64,000 bases of DNA, taken from contig OZ022239.1 in the NCBI GenBank assembly GCA_963978895.1, positions 10,174,952-10,238,951 on the forward strand. Direction: 5' to 3'. Source of the stretch: Erpobdella octoculata. Its lineage: Eukaryota; Annelida; Clitellata; Hirudinida; Erpobdellidae. The notes beneath the pieces are model-generated. The model was given only the letters and a program-made list of their open reading frames with translations, searched no databases and had not been told where the DNA came from. Made by a program: the position numbers and the translations under genes. Within the stretch, counting starts at the first letter, position 1; every line of letters begins with the position of its first letter. Below are positions 1 to 16,300 of the stretch, piece after piece.

Positions 1-166
1 ATAATAATATTATTATTAAGCTGCTTTTTATTCGAATAGATAATAATCATGATTAGAACTATAATCATAATAGCTCTTTAATCCTAAAAAGTACTCTGCT
101 CATCTTTGGGAGCGAATGCATTTGTTGGCATAGCAAAAGAACTGGAGTTTACTAGAAGGTCATGGG

Positions 167-490
167 CAGAGGGGAAGGGAGGGGATGGGCAGTGGTGACA
201 GTTGTTTCCGGCTGCAGGGCTGGGGGGGGGCATTTTGAGTGAGCAAAAAAGTTTTTTTTATCATTTTGTTGTACCTAGCAATTGCTATGTCTGTCCTTTA
301 AATATATTGATTATGTCACCAGCTTTTTTGGAAAAAAAAAGGATTTCGAAAAAAATTGTGTAAAGAGGCTGCGACTACCCCCTCTCCCCCGGTCATAGTT
401 TTTTTTGGGAGCAAGAAGCAAAAGAGGTTATGCAGGGGACGCAGATTTTGTGTTTTGTCCCCGGGCGCAGAAGAGCCTACTACGCCTCTG
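167..490. mobile_element. Non-autonomous hAT-type element (MITE), 324 bp
   Basis: The ends begin with CAGAGG and end with CCTCTG, and the interior is rich in G or C runs near the ends. The copy is flanked by a perfect 8-bp duplication, GTCATGGG, at 159-166 and 491-498. An 8-bp target duplication with CA..TG ends is the hAT signature. No transposase is encoded. Confidence 0.8.
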
Positions 491-739
491 GTCATGGGGG
501 GGTCATAAATGAAAATAAATAAGGTGTACACAGCTGGTTGAAGATAGTTTTTATCACTACGCTTATTCTATCTTCAGCACAATTGAAATGATAATATTAT
601 TATTAATAATAAGAAAAATTTACAGAATGTTTTATTTTGAACGATCCTAAATTTAATTCACTCGACACTTCAAGAATGCAATCGCTCGACAACTCTTTCA
701 GTAAAGTCTTTTAATGTATTCTTCTATAGTCGTTGCAAG

Positions 740-1010
740 GCTGACATATTGACATATGCATGTCCAGCATGGTGGTGTCTCACCATAGTGGCTGACCGAG
801 ATCGTCTGGAGGACTTTGAACTCCGATCGACAAAGACTCCGACGCTAATGGAGATTTGTTTCAAAACCGATGACAGGTTGTTTTTGCAGATCATCTCCAG
901 CCTCTTCCATCTTCTACACCCGATCTCACCACTCAAGTGTAAGTTTCAATACTCACTCAGGAAACCTGCTCATGACTACACATTGCAAGCCCGAACTGTA
1001 TCACTTACTT
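740..1010 (+). pseudogene. CR1/L2-like LINE reverse-transcriptase C-terminal fragment
   Basis: Translation gives the typical end of a CR1/L2/Jockey-type reverse transcriptase: YACPAWW near 755, then DRDRLE, then EICFKTDDRLFLQI and an SLRKPAHDYTLQART-like tail. The upstream polymerase motifs are absent, so the copy is 5'-truncated, which is usual for LINEs. It is not functional. It lies antisense inside the presumed PMCA intron. Confidence 0.7.
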
Positions 1011-1402
1011 TACTAATAACAATTTCTTCTTTAGAATGGTATTTAAAAAAAAAATATTGGTTGTATTCAACATTTAGTACTTGATAACTAGTTCGAACGT
1101 TTATTTTTTTATATTATTTTATTTCGTTTTTAATTTAATTTATTTATATAATTATTTTTGTTGCTGAAAATAGCGGTTTGACTATTTCTGAAATAAAACA
1201 GTTGGGTACTTACTTACTAAGTAAACAAACACAAACACAATGAAACAAGATAGTTGAACTAATAACCGCACAAACTCGTATTTACAAGCATTGTTGCTCT
1301 CACTGTCAAATTCGACACTAATAAAGCATTTATTCAATTTAGACCGCATTAACGCGACATTAGCATATATAGAAGCGTCTGAAAATAATCATTTCAACTT
1401 GC

Positions 1403-1647
1403 CATATTTAATTTGACAGATGTCTCCGACGACAATCTCAGCGATCAGAACTTGAGCTGTTTCTCCCTTCCTGATGATGTTGAAGGTGTGGTCGCCTTCG
1501 ATTTTGTCCTTCAATCCTCTGAACTGGCGCTCTTTCCTCCAGTCGTTGAAGGCAGTGACGAAGACGACGACGATGACAGCTGCAAGGATGGCAACTCCTT
1601 CGATCCAACTGGCATCGCTCTCAGAAGAATCGCCTGGTAAAAAAAAG

Positions 1648-1723
<76 letters not shown>

Positions 1724-3602
1724 ATAAAAATATTTCCCAGTGATTGGTGTTTGAATCAGAATAATATAATGCTCTTCCATCACGCACAAGTCTTTTGTTT
1801 CCTCCTCTCAAAACTTGTTCCAACATCAATGAAACTTGTATATAAAAGCAGCTTTTAAAAAATCATGAAATTTATTTTTGAATCAATCAAACGTAACATA
1901 ATAATTCAATGCACTGTCAAACCGTGTCCGTCTGTTGGTTTGTAGAATGACAAGCCGATTGACAGTACGGCTGCGATGATTAATATGACGAGAGTTACAT
2001 CATGCATGGCTTCCCACACTAGCAAGAGGAAAGGCTTTGGTGGCTTAGGAGGTATTTCGTTTCTCCCGTACTGACTTCGGCGAGCTGCTAAATCGGCTTC
2101 GTCTCCAGGCAAGCCTGAATGATGCAAAAGAAGAATTTAGATAGCATCAGTTTGTTGTTGGTTGAGTTGTCGTCGAAGTTAAAAGTGGCAAGTTAATTAG
2201 TAGTAACTAAAAATAGAAAAATCAATAATGTCGTGTGTTGTTTAATGTTCAAACCAATCACGGGGTTTCAATGCAAAATTCTGAAAAATATATTTTTAAA
2301 AGCACTTTAGATTTTCATCTTTTAAAAATTCTTTTAAAAATAATCTTCTTTAAATAATATTTTTATATCCATATCTTGATTAAAATTATTATTATAAATC
2401 TGTCGATAGAACAGCGACAAAATGTTTCGCTTTTTGTTCGATAGATTGATAGACGCTTAGTGATTATACATATAGGTCTCGATTCCTTATGGAAACAACA
2501 ACATGTTATATTAGCGAAGGCGTAAAACCAGGGGTCTCCAAACTGCGGCCCGCGAGGCCCTCTCATCCGGCCCCTGGAGACTTTTTATATTTAAAAAAAA
2601 TTTAATTTGTATTAATTTTTCTAAAATATTATTTTTCTTGAACTGGAATAACTTCAGATGCTAGACTGTTTATGGAGGAAAGAACATGAGTGGCATAAAG
2701 ATAGGCTTGGTTGGACAAATGAAGCAAATGTGTAATGAGAAACACATTCCACAACCAATGTCCCTGCACTGTATTATTCACCAGCAAGCTTTGTGTGCTA
2801 AATGTGTGGACATTAGCAGTGTATTGAATTCTGTGGTGATGATGGTAAATTTAATAAGGTCACATGGGCTCAACTGGCTCAACCATAGACAGTTCAGAGA
2901 CATTTTGAAAAATAGAGATACAGAATCGCAAGATTTGCCATATTACATAGGAGTAAGATGGCTAAGTTGTGAGAAAGTTCTAAGTAGAGTATTTCAATTA
3001 AGAAAGAAAATATATGACTTCCTAGAAAGTTAAGGAAGTCACAGCCATTACTGTCTGATGAATATTAAATAAAATATTAAATAATATAAAAATTATAAAT
3101 ATAATACTATTAAATATATAATTAAAAAAAGCAGCTATGTTTTGCTTCTTTCTTATTTGAACTTCTAGTGTGTAGTCGGCCCCCCAAACTGTCATTGACA
3201 GTTAATGCGGCTCTCCGGTATAAAAATTTGGAGACCCCTGCATAAAACAAACAACTTCATTGATAAAATTTACATTTAATTTTGTTTCCTTACGATACAT
3301 TTTAATCCGCAATTTTGACCAAATGGACCCCTTTCCTGTAAGCTGGTGTTTCTAAATTATACTTTCATGAAATTTATTAAAAAAATTTAAACAACAGGAT
3401 AAATAAACGTCTGTCAACCACCTTTTGTAACAGAAGACTTTAGCAACTCGCACAGTCCTTGAACTCCGCTGTAAGAAGCGTTGAGTTTATCCAAGGCTTC
3501 TTTACCTCTTAGTTGCATGAGGTCTTGAAGTTCTTTGACACTGCATCGAAACTGCGTGCCCGTCGGACCAGCGTTGGAAGTTCCGTTAGCTGCAGGGCTC
3601 AT
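1403..3602 (-). CDS. Plasma-membrane Ca2+-transporting ATPase (PMCA/ATP2B), N-terminal three coding exons, partial
   Basis: P-type ATPase that exports Ca2+ across the plasma membrane. Exons on the minus strand are 3602-3422, 2114-1923 and 1633-1403; their phases agree (1, 1, 1). The protein starts MSPAANG at the ATG at 3602. It has the PMCA N-terminal region ([12 protein letters not shown]), then [19 protein letters not shown], first membrane segment ([19 protein letters not shown]), second membrane segment ([20 protein letters not shown]) and the start of the actuator domain ([13 protein letters not shown]). About 201 residues are present; a full PMCA is about 1,100-1,200, so the phosphorylation and calmodulin-binding regions lie beyond base 1. 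The third exon ends at a GC donor (GCAAGT) instead of GT. Introns contain a hAT element and a (TA)n tract. Family assignment is secure; which paralogue it is cannot be told. Confidence 0.93.
1649..1720. repeat. (TA)n microsatellite
   Basis: About 36 TA units, placed roughly 15 bases upstream (gene sense) of the third PMCA exon, so it forms part of the intron just before its acceptor. Confidence 0.95.
2529..3240 (+). mobile_element. Internally deleted hAT element with transposase remnant
   Basis: The inverted ends are CAGGGGTCTCCAAACT at 2529 and AATTTGGAGACCCCTG ending at 3240. The flanking 8-mers CGTAAAAC (2521-2528) and CATAAAAC (3241-3248) match at 7 of 8 bases, as expected for an aged hAT target duplication. 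Length is 712 bp, against several kb for an autonomous element. It sits in the intron between PMCA exons 1 and 2. Confidence 0.85.
2686..3033 (+). pseudogene. hAT transposase fragment (GTF2IRD2/ZBED/FAM200-like)
   Basis: The 115-residue frame reads [32 protein letters not shown] and later [14 protein letters not shown] and [26 protein letters not shown]. This is the middle of the transposase core of the hAT group that gave rise to GTF2IRD2 and related genes. The BED finger and the C-terminal dimerisation domain are missing. It is a relic inside the element at 2529-3240. Confidence 0.8.
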
Positions 3603-3620
3603 TTCAGATGATCTGACAAG

Positions 3621-5678
<2,058 letters not shown>

Positions 5679-5826
5679 AACAAGTAAAGGAAAAAACAAG
5701 TTTTTCAACACAAACTTTCATTTCAAATACTCTCGATTTAGAAATACGAAAGACACACACACATACCGACAAACAGAAATTGTAAGTTGAATAAAAGTTT
5801 GTAAAAAAAAGTTTGTAAAAAAACGA
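5679..5826. repeat. Dispersed repeat family A, copy 1 (internally deleted)
   Basis: Shares with 6904-7171 and 14141-14718 the phrase GTAAAGGAAAAAAC, then TTTCATTTCAAATAC and CTCGATTTAGAAATACGAAAG, and at the other end an ACAAACAG..ATTGTAA..AAAAGTTTGTAAA module. About 150 bp present in copy 2 are missing between the halves. No coding capacity; the repeat class is unknown. Confidence 0.7.
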
Positions 5827-5976
5827 AAATTAAAAAGAATTATTTTTTTATGCAAATAAATTACCATATCAATCACAACAACAAATTTTATCTTTAGTTT
5901 TGAATTTCATCTGCCTGAATATTGACTCTACTGTACTGTAAAGTCTAGCTTAATTTCCACCGTAGTGGACTAAGGA

Positions 5977-6760
5977 CACGCCCGTAGCGAGGTGGGGTGT
6001 AAAAAGGTGCATGCACCCTTTTCAAAAAAGCATAAACATTTGCGCAAAATTGTAATTCTGTGACAAAATCATTTTTTCAAACCAGGCTAACGCAAACTCA
6101 AATGTACAATGGGTATCACACAATGTTTATTTTACATTTAATGAACTGGTTGTTCTTAAATACCAGTTGATTGATTCGAATATAAAACATCACATAGGAA
6201 AACAATTTCACGTAAAAAACAAGAAGTTTTTGCTTTGTCTTTTTCTGTCAGGACATTTTTGGGATAGCAACTTAACATTTCGGTTTGCGAGTGTTTTGAA
6301 TTTGTTTGGTTTTTCATTCCTTGAAAATAAACTTCGCGGGTATACTAAGTGGTGGTACCAGTAAAAAGAGGCACCCCATTTAATTTTTTTTGTTTATTTC
6401 TGTTTATTTAATTACTAAAAAAATCTGGTAATTGCTGGAGAGCTGTGTAATCAGAAAAGAAACACAATTATTTTGAATGTAATTACTGGTAGAGACGTAT
6501 CGCTGTTTTTAGCTTGTAAAAGCTTGATCGCAACATTGATACGCCAAATGGAAACAAATAAAAAAACATACAATTTTTTTTGCACTGCTGTATTTTTTTT
6601 GCAAATGACTTGGGGACCTCAGGTCGCTGGGCCCTAGCAATCGCCTAGCACCATCATGTGATAGAGTCTCGGTCCTGTGTAAAAGAGTTTATATAAAAAG
6701 TTCTGTGCCCCCTCAAACTAAAAGTGCACCCTTTGTTTTAAAACCCTGGCTACGGGACTG
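5977..6760. mobile_element. hAT-like non-autonomous element, 784 bp
   Basis: Imperfect terminal inverted repeats: CACGCCCGTAG at 5977 and CTACGGGACTG ending at 6760. Flanking 8-mers ACTAAGGA (5969-5976) and ACTAAGGC (6761-6768) agree at 7 of 8 bases. No transposase is recognisable inside; a 65-aa open frame at 6167-6364 has no family signature. Confidence 0.7.
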
Positions 6761-6903
6761 ACTAAGGCAACGGTCAGGTAGATAGCGGATCTAATCAGAG
6801 CACAGATTCTTGTAACGTACATCACACCACTGATCCTTGAAACACATATCAGAATCAGACTATAGATCTTGAACCACACATCCGATCTTAAACACCTTAT
6901 TAA

Positions 6904-7171
6904 AACAAGCAAAGAAAAAAACGAGTTTTTTAACACAAACTATAATTTCAAATACACTCGATTTAGAAATACGAAAGTTGTTCAAATTAAGTTTTTTTTT
7001 ATTGAATCATGTATTGCCATCCAATATAAAGCTATGCTGAAAGTTTTAGCTTTCTAACTAGTCATAAAGATGATTAAATTTTACCTGCAAGATTTGCGTA
7101 CAGAGAAAGCCACACACACACACACGCACACACAAACAGGGATTGTAACCTAATAAAAAGTTTGTAAATGG
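6904..7171. repeat. Dispersed repeat family A, copy 2 (most complete uninterrupted copy)
   Basis: Matches 14141-14718 throughout apart from the MITE inserted there. Contains ATTGAATCATGTATTGCC, CATCCAATATAAAGCT and TTTGCGTACAGAGAAAG, then a short (CA)n. It supplies the empty site AAGATTTG at 7089-7096 for the MITE at 14319. Confidence 0.75.
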
Positions 7172-7388
7172 CAAAAAACTACAATGAGTTGCAGTTTCCG
7201 TTACCATCGCATCCTTTTATATCTCATATTATGAATTTCACCGCAAGTCTTGCCTGCTTGTGGACAAATCTTAAAAGCTTAAACTAACAAACTAACTATC
7301 ATCTAATTATTGCAATTGATTTTGTGACTCATTTTAGTTTAAAAGCTTTTGATAACAAGTGAACCGTAAAACACGTAGTTTTTTTGAA

Positions 7389-7829
7389 CCTATATATATA
7401 AAAATAAGATTATCACCCGATCGTAATGCAATTTTCACACACTAGGCAATGGGAAAACAATTATAGTGAAGAAAAAATTGAAATCGGTCACAAAATGAGC
7501 AGAGTGAGAGCGGGAGAGTGAGCGGAAACGGGAATTAGAAAATGAGCGGAAACGGAAACGGGAAAGCAAAGAGGGAACGAAAAAGCAACTGAGAGCGAAA
7601 AATCGAGCGGGAAAGTAAAGCGACCAAGAGCGGGAAGCGACCAAGAGCGGGAAAACGTCCGGGAGCGGGAAAGCGACCGAGAGCGGGAAAGCGAACGAGA
7701 GCGAGAAAATGGCCGGGAGCGAGAAAGCGACCGAGAGCGAGAAAGCAAGCGGGGAAGGAAATGGGAGCGAGAGAGACAAACGCTAGAAAACCCTCTAAAA
7801 ATCCCGGGCAACGTCGGGTACCCCGCTAG
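7389..7829 (+). mobile_element. Degenerate non-autonomous Helitron
   Basis: The 5' end reads CTATATATATAAAAATAAG. The interior is a GA-rich run of GAGCGGGAAAGCGACC-like units. The 3' end has a CCCGG..CCGGG hairpin followed after a short spacer by CTAG, then T. These are the Helitron 3' terminal features (hairpin plus CTRR, insertion at A^T). The same family is present at 20141 and 55507. No Rep/helicase is encoded. Confidence 0.8.
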
Positions 7830-8068
7830 TCCTTAATACTTTTTTCTTTATTTATTTGTTTATCGTGAATATCTTTAAATTAATTTTTGAACCAAGTTTC
7901 AGATCGTTAATACTATTACCACGGCGGTAGGCGATCTTTCATTCGCTATATCTTTATTAATTTTATTTTTTTACACTGTATGGTATATTCAAACTAAGAA
8001 TTTGTACCTTTATTTAAAAATATTAGTTAAATTGAAAAAAAACTATTTTGACATTTTTATGCGACTAC

Positions 8069-10772
8069 CTAGGATAGGGTTAGGGATAGGGATAGGGATA
8101 GGGATAGGGATAGGGATAAGGATAGGGATAGGGATAGGGATAGGGATAGGGATAGGGATAGGGATAGGGATAGGGATAGGGATAGGGATAGGGATAGGGA
8201 TAGGGATAGGGATAGGGATAGGGATAGGGATAGGGATAGGGATAGGGATAGGGATAGGGATAGGGATAGGGATAGGGATAGGGATAGGGATAGGGATAGG
8301 GATAGGGATAGGGATAGGGATAGGGATAGGGATAGGGATAGGGATAGGGATAGGGATAGGGATAGGGATAGGGATAGGGATAGGGATAGGGATAGGGATA
8401 GGGATAGGGATAGGGATAGGGATAGGGATAGGGATAGGGATAGGGATAGGGATAGGGATAGGGATAGGGATAGGGATAGGGATAGGGATAGGGATAGGGA
8501 TAGGGATAGGGATAGGGATAGGGATAGGGATAGGGATAGGGATAGGGATAGGGATAGGGATAGGGATAGGGATAGGGATAGGGATAGGGATAGGGATAGG
8601 GATAGGGATAGGGATAGGGATAGGGATAGGGATAGGGATAGGGATAGGGATAGGGATAGGGATAGGGATAGGGATAGGGATAGGGATAGGGATAGGGATA
8701 GGGATAGGGATAGGGATAGGGATAGGGATAGGGATAGGGATAGGGATAGGGATAGGGATAGGGATAGGGATAGGGATAGGGATAGGGATAGGGATAGGGA
8801 TAGGGATAGGGATAGGGATAGGGATAGGGATAGGGATAGGGATAGGGATAGGGATAGGGATAGGGATAGGGATAGGGATAGGGATAGGGATAGGGATAGG
8901 GATAGGGATAGGGATAGGGATAGGGATAGGGATAGGGATAGGGATAGGGATAGGGATAGGGATAGGGATAGGGATAGGGATAGGGATAGGGATAGGGATA
9001 GGGATAGGGATAGGGATAGGGATAGGGATAGGGATAGGGATAGGGATAGGGATAGGGATAGGGATAGGGATAGGGATAGGGATAGGGATAGGGATAGGGA
9101 TAGGGATAGGGATAGGGATAGGGATAGGGATAGGGATAGGGATAGGGATAGGGATAGGGATAGGGATAGGGATAGGGATAGGGATAGGGATAGGGATAGG
9201 GATAGGGATAGGGATAGGGATAGGGATAGGGATAGGGATAGGGATAGGGATAGGGATAGGGATAGGGATAGGGATAGGGATAGGGATAGGGATAGGGATA
9301 GGGATAGGGATAGGGATAGGGATAGGGATAGGGATAGGGATAGGGATAGGGATAGGGATAGGGATAGGGATAGGGATAGGGATAGGGATAGGGATAGGGA
9401 TAGGGATAGGGATAGGGATAGGGATAGGGATAGGGATAGGGATAGGGATAGGGATAGGGATAGGGATAGGGATAGGGATAGGGATAGGGATAGGGATAGG
9501 GATAGGGATAGGGATAGGGATAGGGATAGGGATAGGGATAGGGATAGGGATAGGGATAGGGATAGGGATAGGGATAGGGATAGGGATAGGGATAGGGATA
9601 GGGATAGGGATAGGGATAGGGATAGGGATAGGGATAGGGATAGGGATAGGGATAGGGATAGGGATAGGGATAGGGATAGGGATAGGGATAGGGATAGGGA
9701 TAGGGATAGGGATAGGGATAGGGATAGGGATAGGGATAGGGATAGGGATAGGGATAGGGATAGGGATAGGGATAGGGATAGGGATAGGGATAGGGATAGG
9801 GATAGGGATAGGGATAGGGATAGGGATAGGGATAGGGATAGGGATAGGGATAGGGATAGGGATAGGGATAGGGATAGGGATAGGGATAGGGATAGGGATA
9901 GGGATAGGGATAGGGATAGGGATAGGGATAGGGATAGGGATAGGGATAGGGATAGGGATAGGGATAGGGATAGGGATAGGGATAGGGATAGGGATAGGGA
10001 TAGGGATAGGGATAGGGATAGGGATAGGGATAGGGATAGGGATAGGGATAGGGATAGGGATAGGGATAGGGATAGGGATAGGGATAGGGATAGGGATAGG
10101 GATAGGGATAGGGATAGGGATAGGGATAGGGATAGGGATAGGGATAGGGATAGGGATAGGGATAGGGATAGGGATAGGGATAGGGATAGGGATAGGGATA
10201 GGGATAGGGATAGGGATAGGGATAGGGATAGGGATAGGGATAGGGATAGGGATAGGGATAGGGATAGGGATAGGGATAGGGATAGGGATAGGGATAGGGA
10301 TAGGGATAGGGATAGGGATAGGGATAGGGATAGGGATAGGGATAGGGATAGGGATAGGGATAGGGATAGGGATAGGGATAGGGATAGGGATAGGGATAGG
10401 GATAGGGATAGGGATAGGGATAGGGATAGGGATAGGGATAGGGATAGGGATAGGGATAGGGATAGGGATAGGGATAGGGATAGGGATAGGGATAGGGATA
10501 GGGATAGGGATAGGGATAGGGATAGGGATAGGGATAGGGATAGGGATAGGGATAGGGATAGGGATAGGGATAGGGATAGGGATAGGGATAGGGATAGGGA
10601 TAGGGATAGGGATAGGGATAGGGATAGGGATAGGGATAGGGATAGGGATAGGGATAGGGATAGGGATAGGGATAGGGATAGGGATAGGGATAGGGATAGG
10701 GATAGGGATAGGGATAGGGATAGGGATAGGGATAGGGATAGAGATAAGGTTATGGATAGGGTTAGTGTTAGG
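8069..10772. repeat. (GGGATA)n telomere-like hexamer array, about 2.7 kb
   Basis: About 440 nearly perfect copies of the hexamer GGGATA with the G-rich strand on plus. The edges carry TTAGGG-type variants (GGGTTAGGG near 8080; GTTAGTGTTAGGGTTTA near 10757-10777). The repeat differs from the TTAGGG telomere unit by one transversion. Long open frames of alternating Gly-Ile or Pro-Ile through this tract are artefacts of a stop-free 6-bp repeat. Confidence 0.97.
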
Positions 10773-11204
10773 GTTTAATTTTAATACGGGACTGCCGATT
10801 TTACCGATTGCATTCACGCGAACCGCCGGGGCAATAGCAGCGACCTTTCAGATCGATTGGATGACGGAAATGGGTTTGTGTTCAATCAATCAATCATACA
10901 GAATGTAGGGTGAAGTTAATATAAAGGATTTAAAAATGCAGACTCAATTCTTATGACAATGAAAATAATTTATTTTAATTTATAAAATATTTTATCTATG
11001 TTTATCAAATCTAAAGTATAAAATATTCCCGTTGTCCGGATGTCTACGGTGATAATGACGACAAACCTTTCTTTGTTATAGTTATTATTAACATCTTTTG
11101 TTTACGGTTTGCCGGGATAATAATTTTACGATACGATATTGGAATAAAATTTTTTCTCTTTTAGAACATTTCTTTAAAACGTGTTTTTATTTTTTTAAAT
11201 TATA
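10773..11204. other. No gene seen
   Basis: Short unique-looking sequence right of the hexamer array, moderately GC-rich near 10790-10870, then AT-rich. No coding or RNA signature recognised. Confidence 0.5.
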
Positions 11205-11556
11205 ATTACTTGTTTTTAAAGTATAAGTTTTCATTGAATGGCAGGTGGAAGTATCACTGTAAATTTTATAGAAACACATTCCTTCAGATATTGTTTTGAA
11301 TTAAAAGAAAAATTATTCTTAATGCATCATTCATCAACCTCAATTATAAATTATAAGACAATATTTTGAATGCACAGGAAATTACTTGTTTTTAAAGTAT
11401 AAGTTTTCATTGAATGGCAGGTGGAAGTATCACTGTAAATTTTATAGAAACACATTCCTTCAGATATTGTTTTGAATTAAAAGAAAAATTATTCTTAATG
11501 CATCATTCATCAACCTCAATTATAAATTATAAGACAATATTTTGAATGCACAGGAA
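11205..11556. repeat. Perfect 176-bp tandem duplication
   Basis: The block 11205-11380 is repeated at 11381-11556 with no difference that I can see. It contains no recognised gene. Either a very recent duplication or an assembly artefact. Confidence 0.9.
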
Positions 11557-13367
<1,811 letters not shown>

Positions 13368-16300
13368 TCAGTTTCCGGCTTGCATCCGGGCTGCATTCAT
13401 ATTGATCTGAAAGAATTGCAAGTCCTTCACGACATTGACGTCCTTAGAGACGAGAAAATCAAAAATTTCCAAAGGGAGATCTATTCCCTCATTTTTATTG
13501 ATCATTGTATAATAGATTCCGGCGTAAATGTCCAGTCTTCTAGATGTTATGTTTTTAGGGTTAGGCTCGACGTCGATTTGGGGACGGCCCAACTTCAATC
13601 GCAGAGAGCTGTTTTGAGCTTTCAGTGTTAAATTTGTAGCCACGTGCACGATCAAACTGAAAAGTTCTTCGACATCTCTATTATCGTTCACTGATGACGT
13701 TTCAGTTGGATATCCGGGCTTGAAAATAAGTTTTCCTGGCTGGACATCCGGTCTGAAAAACCCTTTTAAAGTACCTTGACCTTGTATGCGAATCCTTTTT
13801 GGGCCAAAAACGCAATCGGGAGAACCGAGTGCTTCAAAGCTTATTTCATAAAAACCTTTCTCACCGGTTTTTGCCATATCGGGAATCATAGATGAAAAAC
13901 AGTCATTCGAACAATCAGATCTGAAAAATTCCTGTTGTAATAAAAATTTATCATTTTGTATTATCACAGTTTTTATAAATAACACTTTTAATAATTTTAT
14001 TTATAGTGTATTCATTGCTATAACTAAAGTTTGATCTGTCTATATAATTTTAAAATAATTAAATAACACCTACGTTTTTTTCTTTCAACAGGTAAGCTTT
14101 CAAAAACATGTTTGTCATGTGAATACGATGCTATATGAAAAACAAGTAAAGGAAAAAACGAGTTTTTCAACACAACTTTTATTTCAAATACACTCGATTC
14201 TAATTTAGTTGTTTTTTTTTTAATTGAATCATGTATTGTCATCCAATATAAAGCTTTGCTGGAAGTATCAGCTTCCTAGCTAGTAAAAAAGCTGGTTAAA
14301 TTTTACTTGCAAGATTTGCAGTGGCGTAGCGAGGGTATCTGGCGCCTGGAGGCAAGGTATAAAGAATGCGCCCCCATCTTCCCCTGTCTTTCTAATTGGA
14401 CGACCAAAACCAAGGAAACCGAAGGCGCCCGAGCCATAATCGGGGCTCAGTGAGCTCCATCCTCAGGAATATTTTAGAGGATCACTTGTGTGAAATAGTG
14501 CAAAAATACAATTTGTTCATTTTACATGCTTAACATATTCAAAAATGACTAAAATTTGATGAAATTGTTGTCCTTCCTTTTGCCTTTTGGCGCCCCAAAG
14601 ACTTGCGCCCGGGGGCAGACGCCCCCCTCTGCCCCCTTTCGCTACGCAACTGAAGATTTGCGTACAGAGAAAGACACCCACAAACAGAGATTGTAACTTG
14701 AGTAAAAGTTTGTAAAAATAGGATGGGCATATGATGAAATAGTTTAAAATATCGATATGCTGGGCAGCTCGTTTAGTTATCTGTATGTGAGTTGTAAGTC
14801 TGGTTTCATTGCTCCTTATTGAAGAAAAAAGTATTGGCTTGTGATTAAATATTTTAAATGTCAAAAATGACGAAAACAGTTGCTACACAGCTTGTTTAGT
14901 TATGTGTATGTGCGTTCGCAAGTCTGGTTATGATTGCTTTGGAATGGGCACTTCGTTAAACCACATGAGTCAGCGTTTCAGACCTGAGTGACTTCAACAA
15001 CCAACCCTAACCCTAACAAAAAACCCTAACCCTAACACCAAACTCTAACCCTAACAAAAAAACTAACTTTAACCCTAACAACAAACCTTAACCCTAACTC
15101 TAAACCCTCACCCTAACACAAACCCTAACCCTAAACTTAACCCTAACCCTAAAACAAAACTCTAACACCAAGCCCTAACCCTAACATGAAAGCCTAACCT
15201 TAGCCCTAACCCCAAACCCAAACACACATCAAACCCTAACCCTAACAACAGAGCCTAACCCTAACACTAACCCTAACCCTAACCTCGTTTGCAATTATTA
15301 CTAACCCTCAGTTTAGGGCTTGCATGGTTTTTATCAACCTGAAACTTTAGGAAGTTCATGTCGTATAAGGAATGTGCTGTTTCTTTGCAAAGGGTTTCCG
15401 AAAGAACCACAGACAGCATGCCATCAGACGGACCAGCCTCTGCTTTCTGATACTGTATAACAAACAGTACATGAATTCATGTAACACATCTCACGTGTTG
15501 TACACAAATTAAAAAGATATTTTAAAGCGCGTCTTAGCAAGTTATCGAGATTTTTTTGTTTGTGGACAATTGATCACAAACGTTCAAACATTTCTAGGTC
15601 ATCTTAGAAATGATTGAACTTCTGCGGTCAGATGCCGCGGCTACATTTAAAGACGAGACTAAGTTATTATAGTTGTTTCAAAGATTACAAAATGATAAAA
15701 AAAATTACTGTTTGTTGGGGAGAAATTGAAAGTGGTGGTGTTTGAGGCCTACCGAGTCTGAAGTCAATCAGCAGTTCAAGTTTGTCGGAGTCTGTGCTTG
15801 GGTTCTGTATTAAACCTAGAAAAACGACGTATTTGTCCCAGAGTTTAACCGAAGTTGGTACAAGTTTGCTTGCTTGGTTGTCTATAAATTTACGTGAGGA
15901 GTCCATTAGAATGTCTTCTAACTTCCCAATTAAAAATTGTTTGAAAGTACTGTTGAAAGAAGAATTTATATTTATCTGTCCTAGAACATCACACAAAACA
16001 TTTCCATACCAAAAATAGCATGCTTACTCTGCCAAAAAATAATAAATCCATTTGTTTTTAGCTTTGAAATCCATATTGACATCATCGATTTTACAGCGGC
16101 AATCGACGGATCGAAAAATAACTTTCCCTTCTGCGTCAGCTTCCAGTCTTATTTCGTTGATTATATTTACTCCAACAACTTCGATAACAAGATTCCCGCT
16201 GCTCTTGATCTTTATTAATCCTCTTCCGAGAAGGTTCCAATCTAGATTTCCTGAAAGTGACACTCCACTAAAACTCCAAACCAAAGAATTTCCAGACTTG

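Larger units (their letters stand above)
1..1402. other. Intron of the PMCA gene (window edge)
   Basis: No host exon is seen between base 1 and the third PMCA exon ending at 1403. By position this is intron, because the next expected PMCA residues are not found here. It holds a hAT MITE, a LINE reverse-transcriptase fragment and AT-rich DNA. Confidence 0.5.

Noticed and set aside
8002..10908. Long open frames of Gly-Ile and Pro-Ile repeats on both strands
   Set aside because: They are read-through of a stop-free hexamer array with no codon variation or gene context.
15985..16027. Possible in-frame stop or 47-bp intron in the BPI-like gene
   Set aside because: A 47-bp intron would break the frame; the pyrimidine-rich acceptor TTCTTTCAACAG at 15950 gives a 78-bp intron that keeps phase and matches the family.
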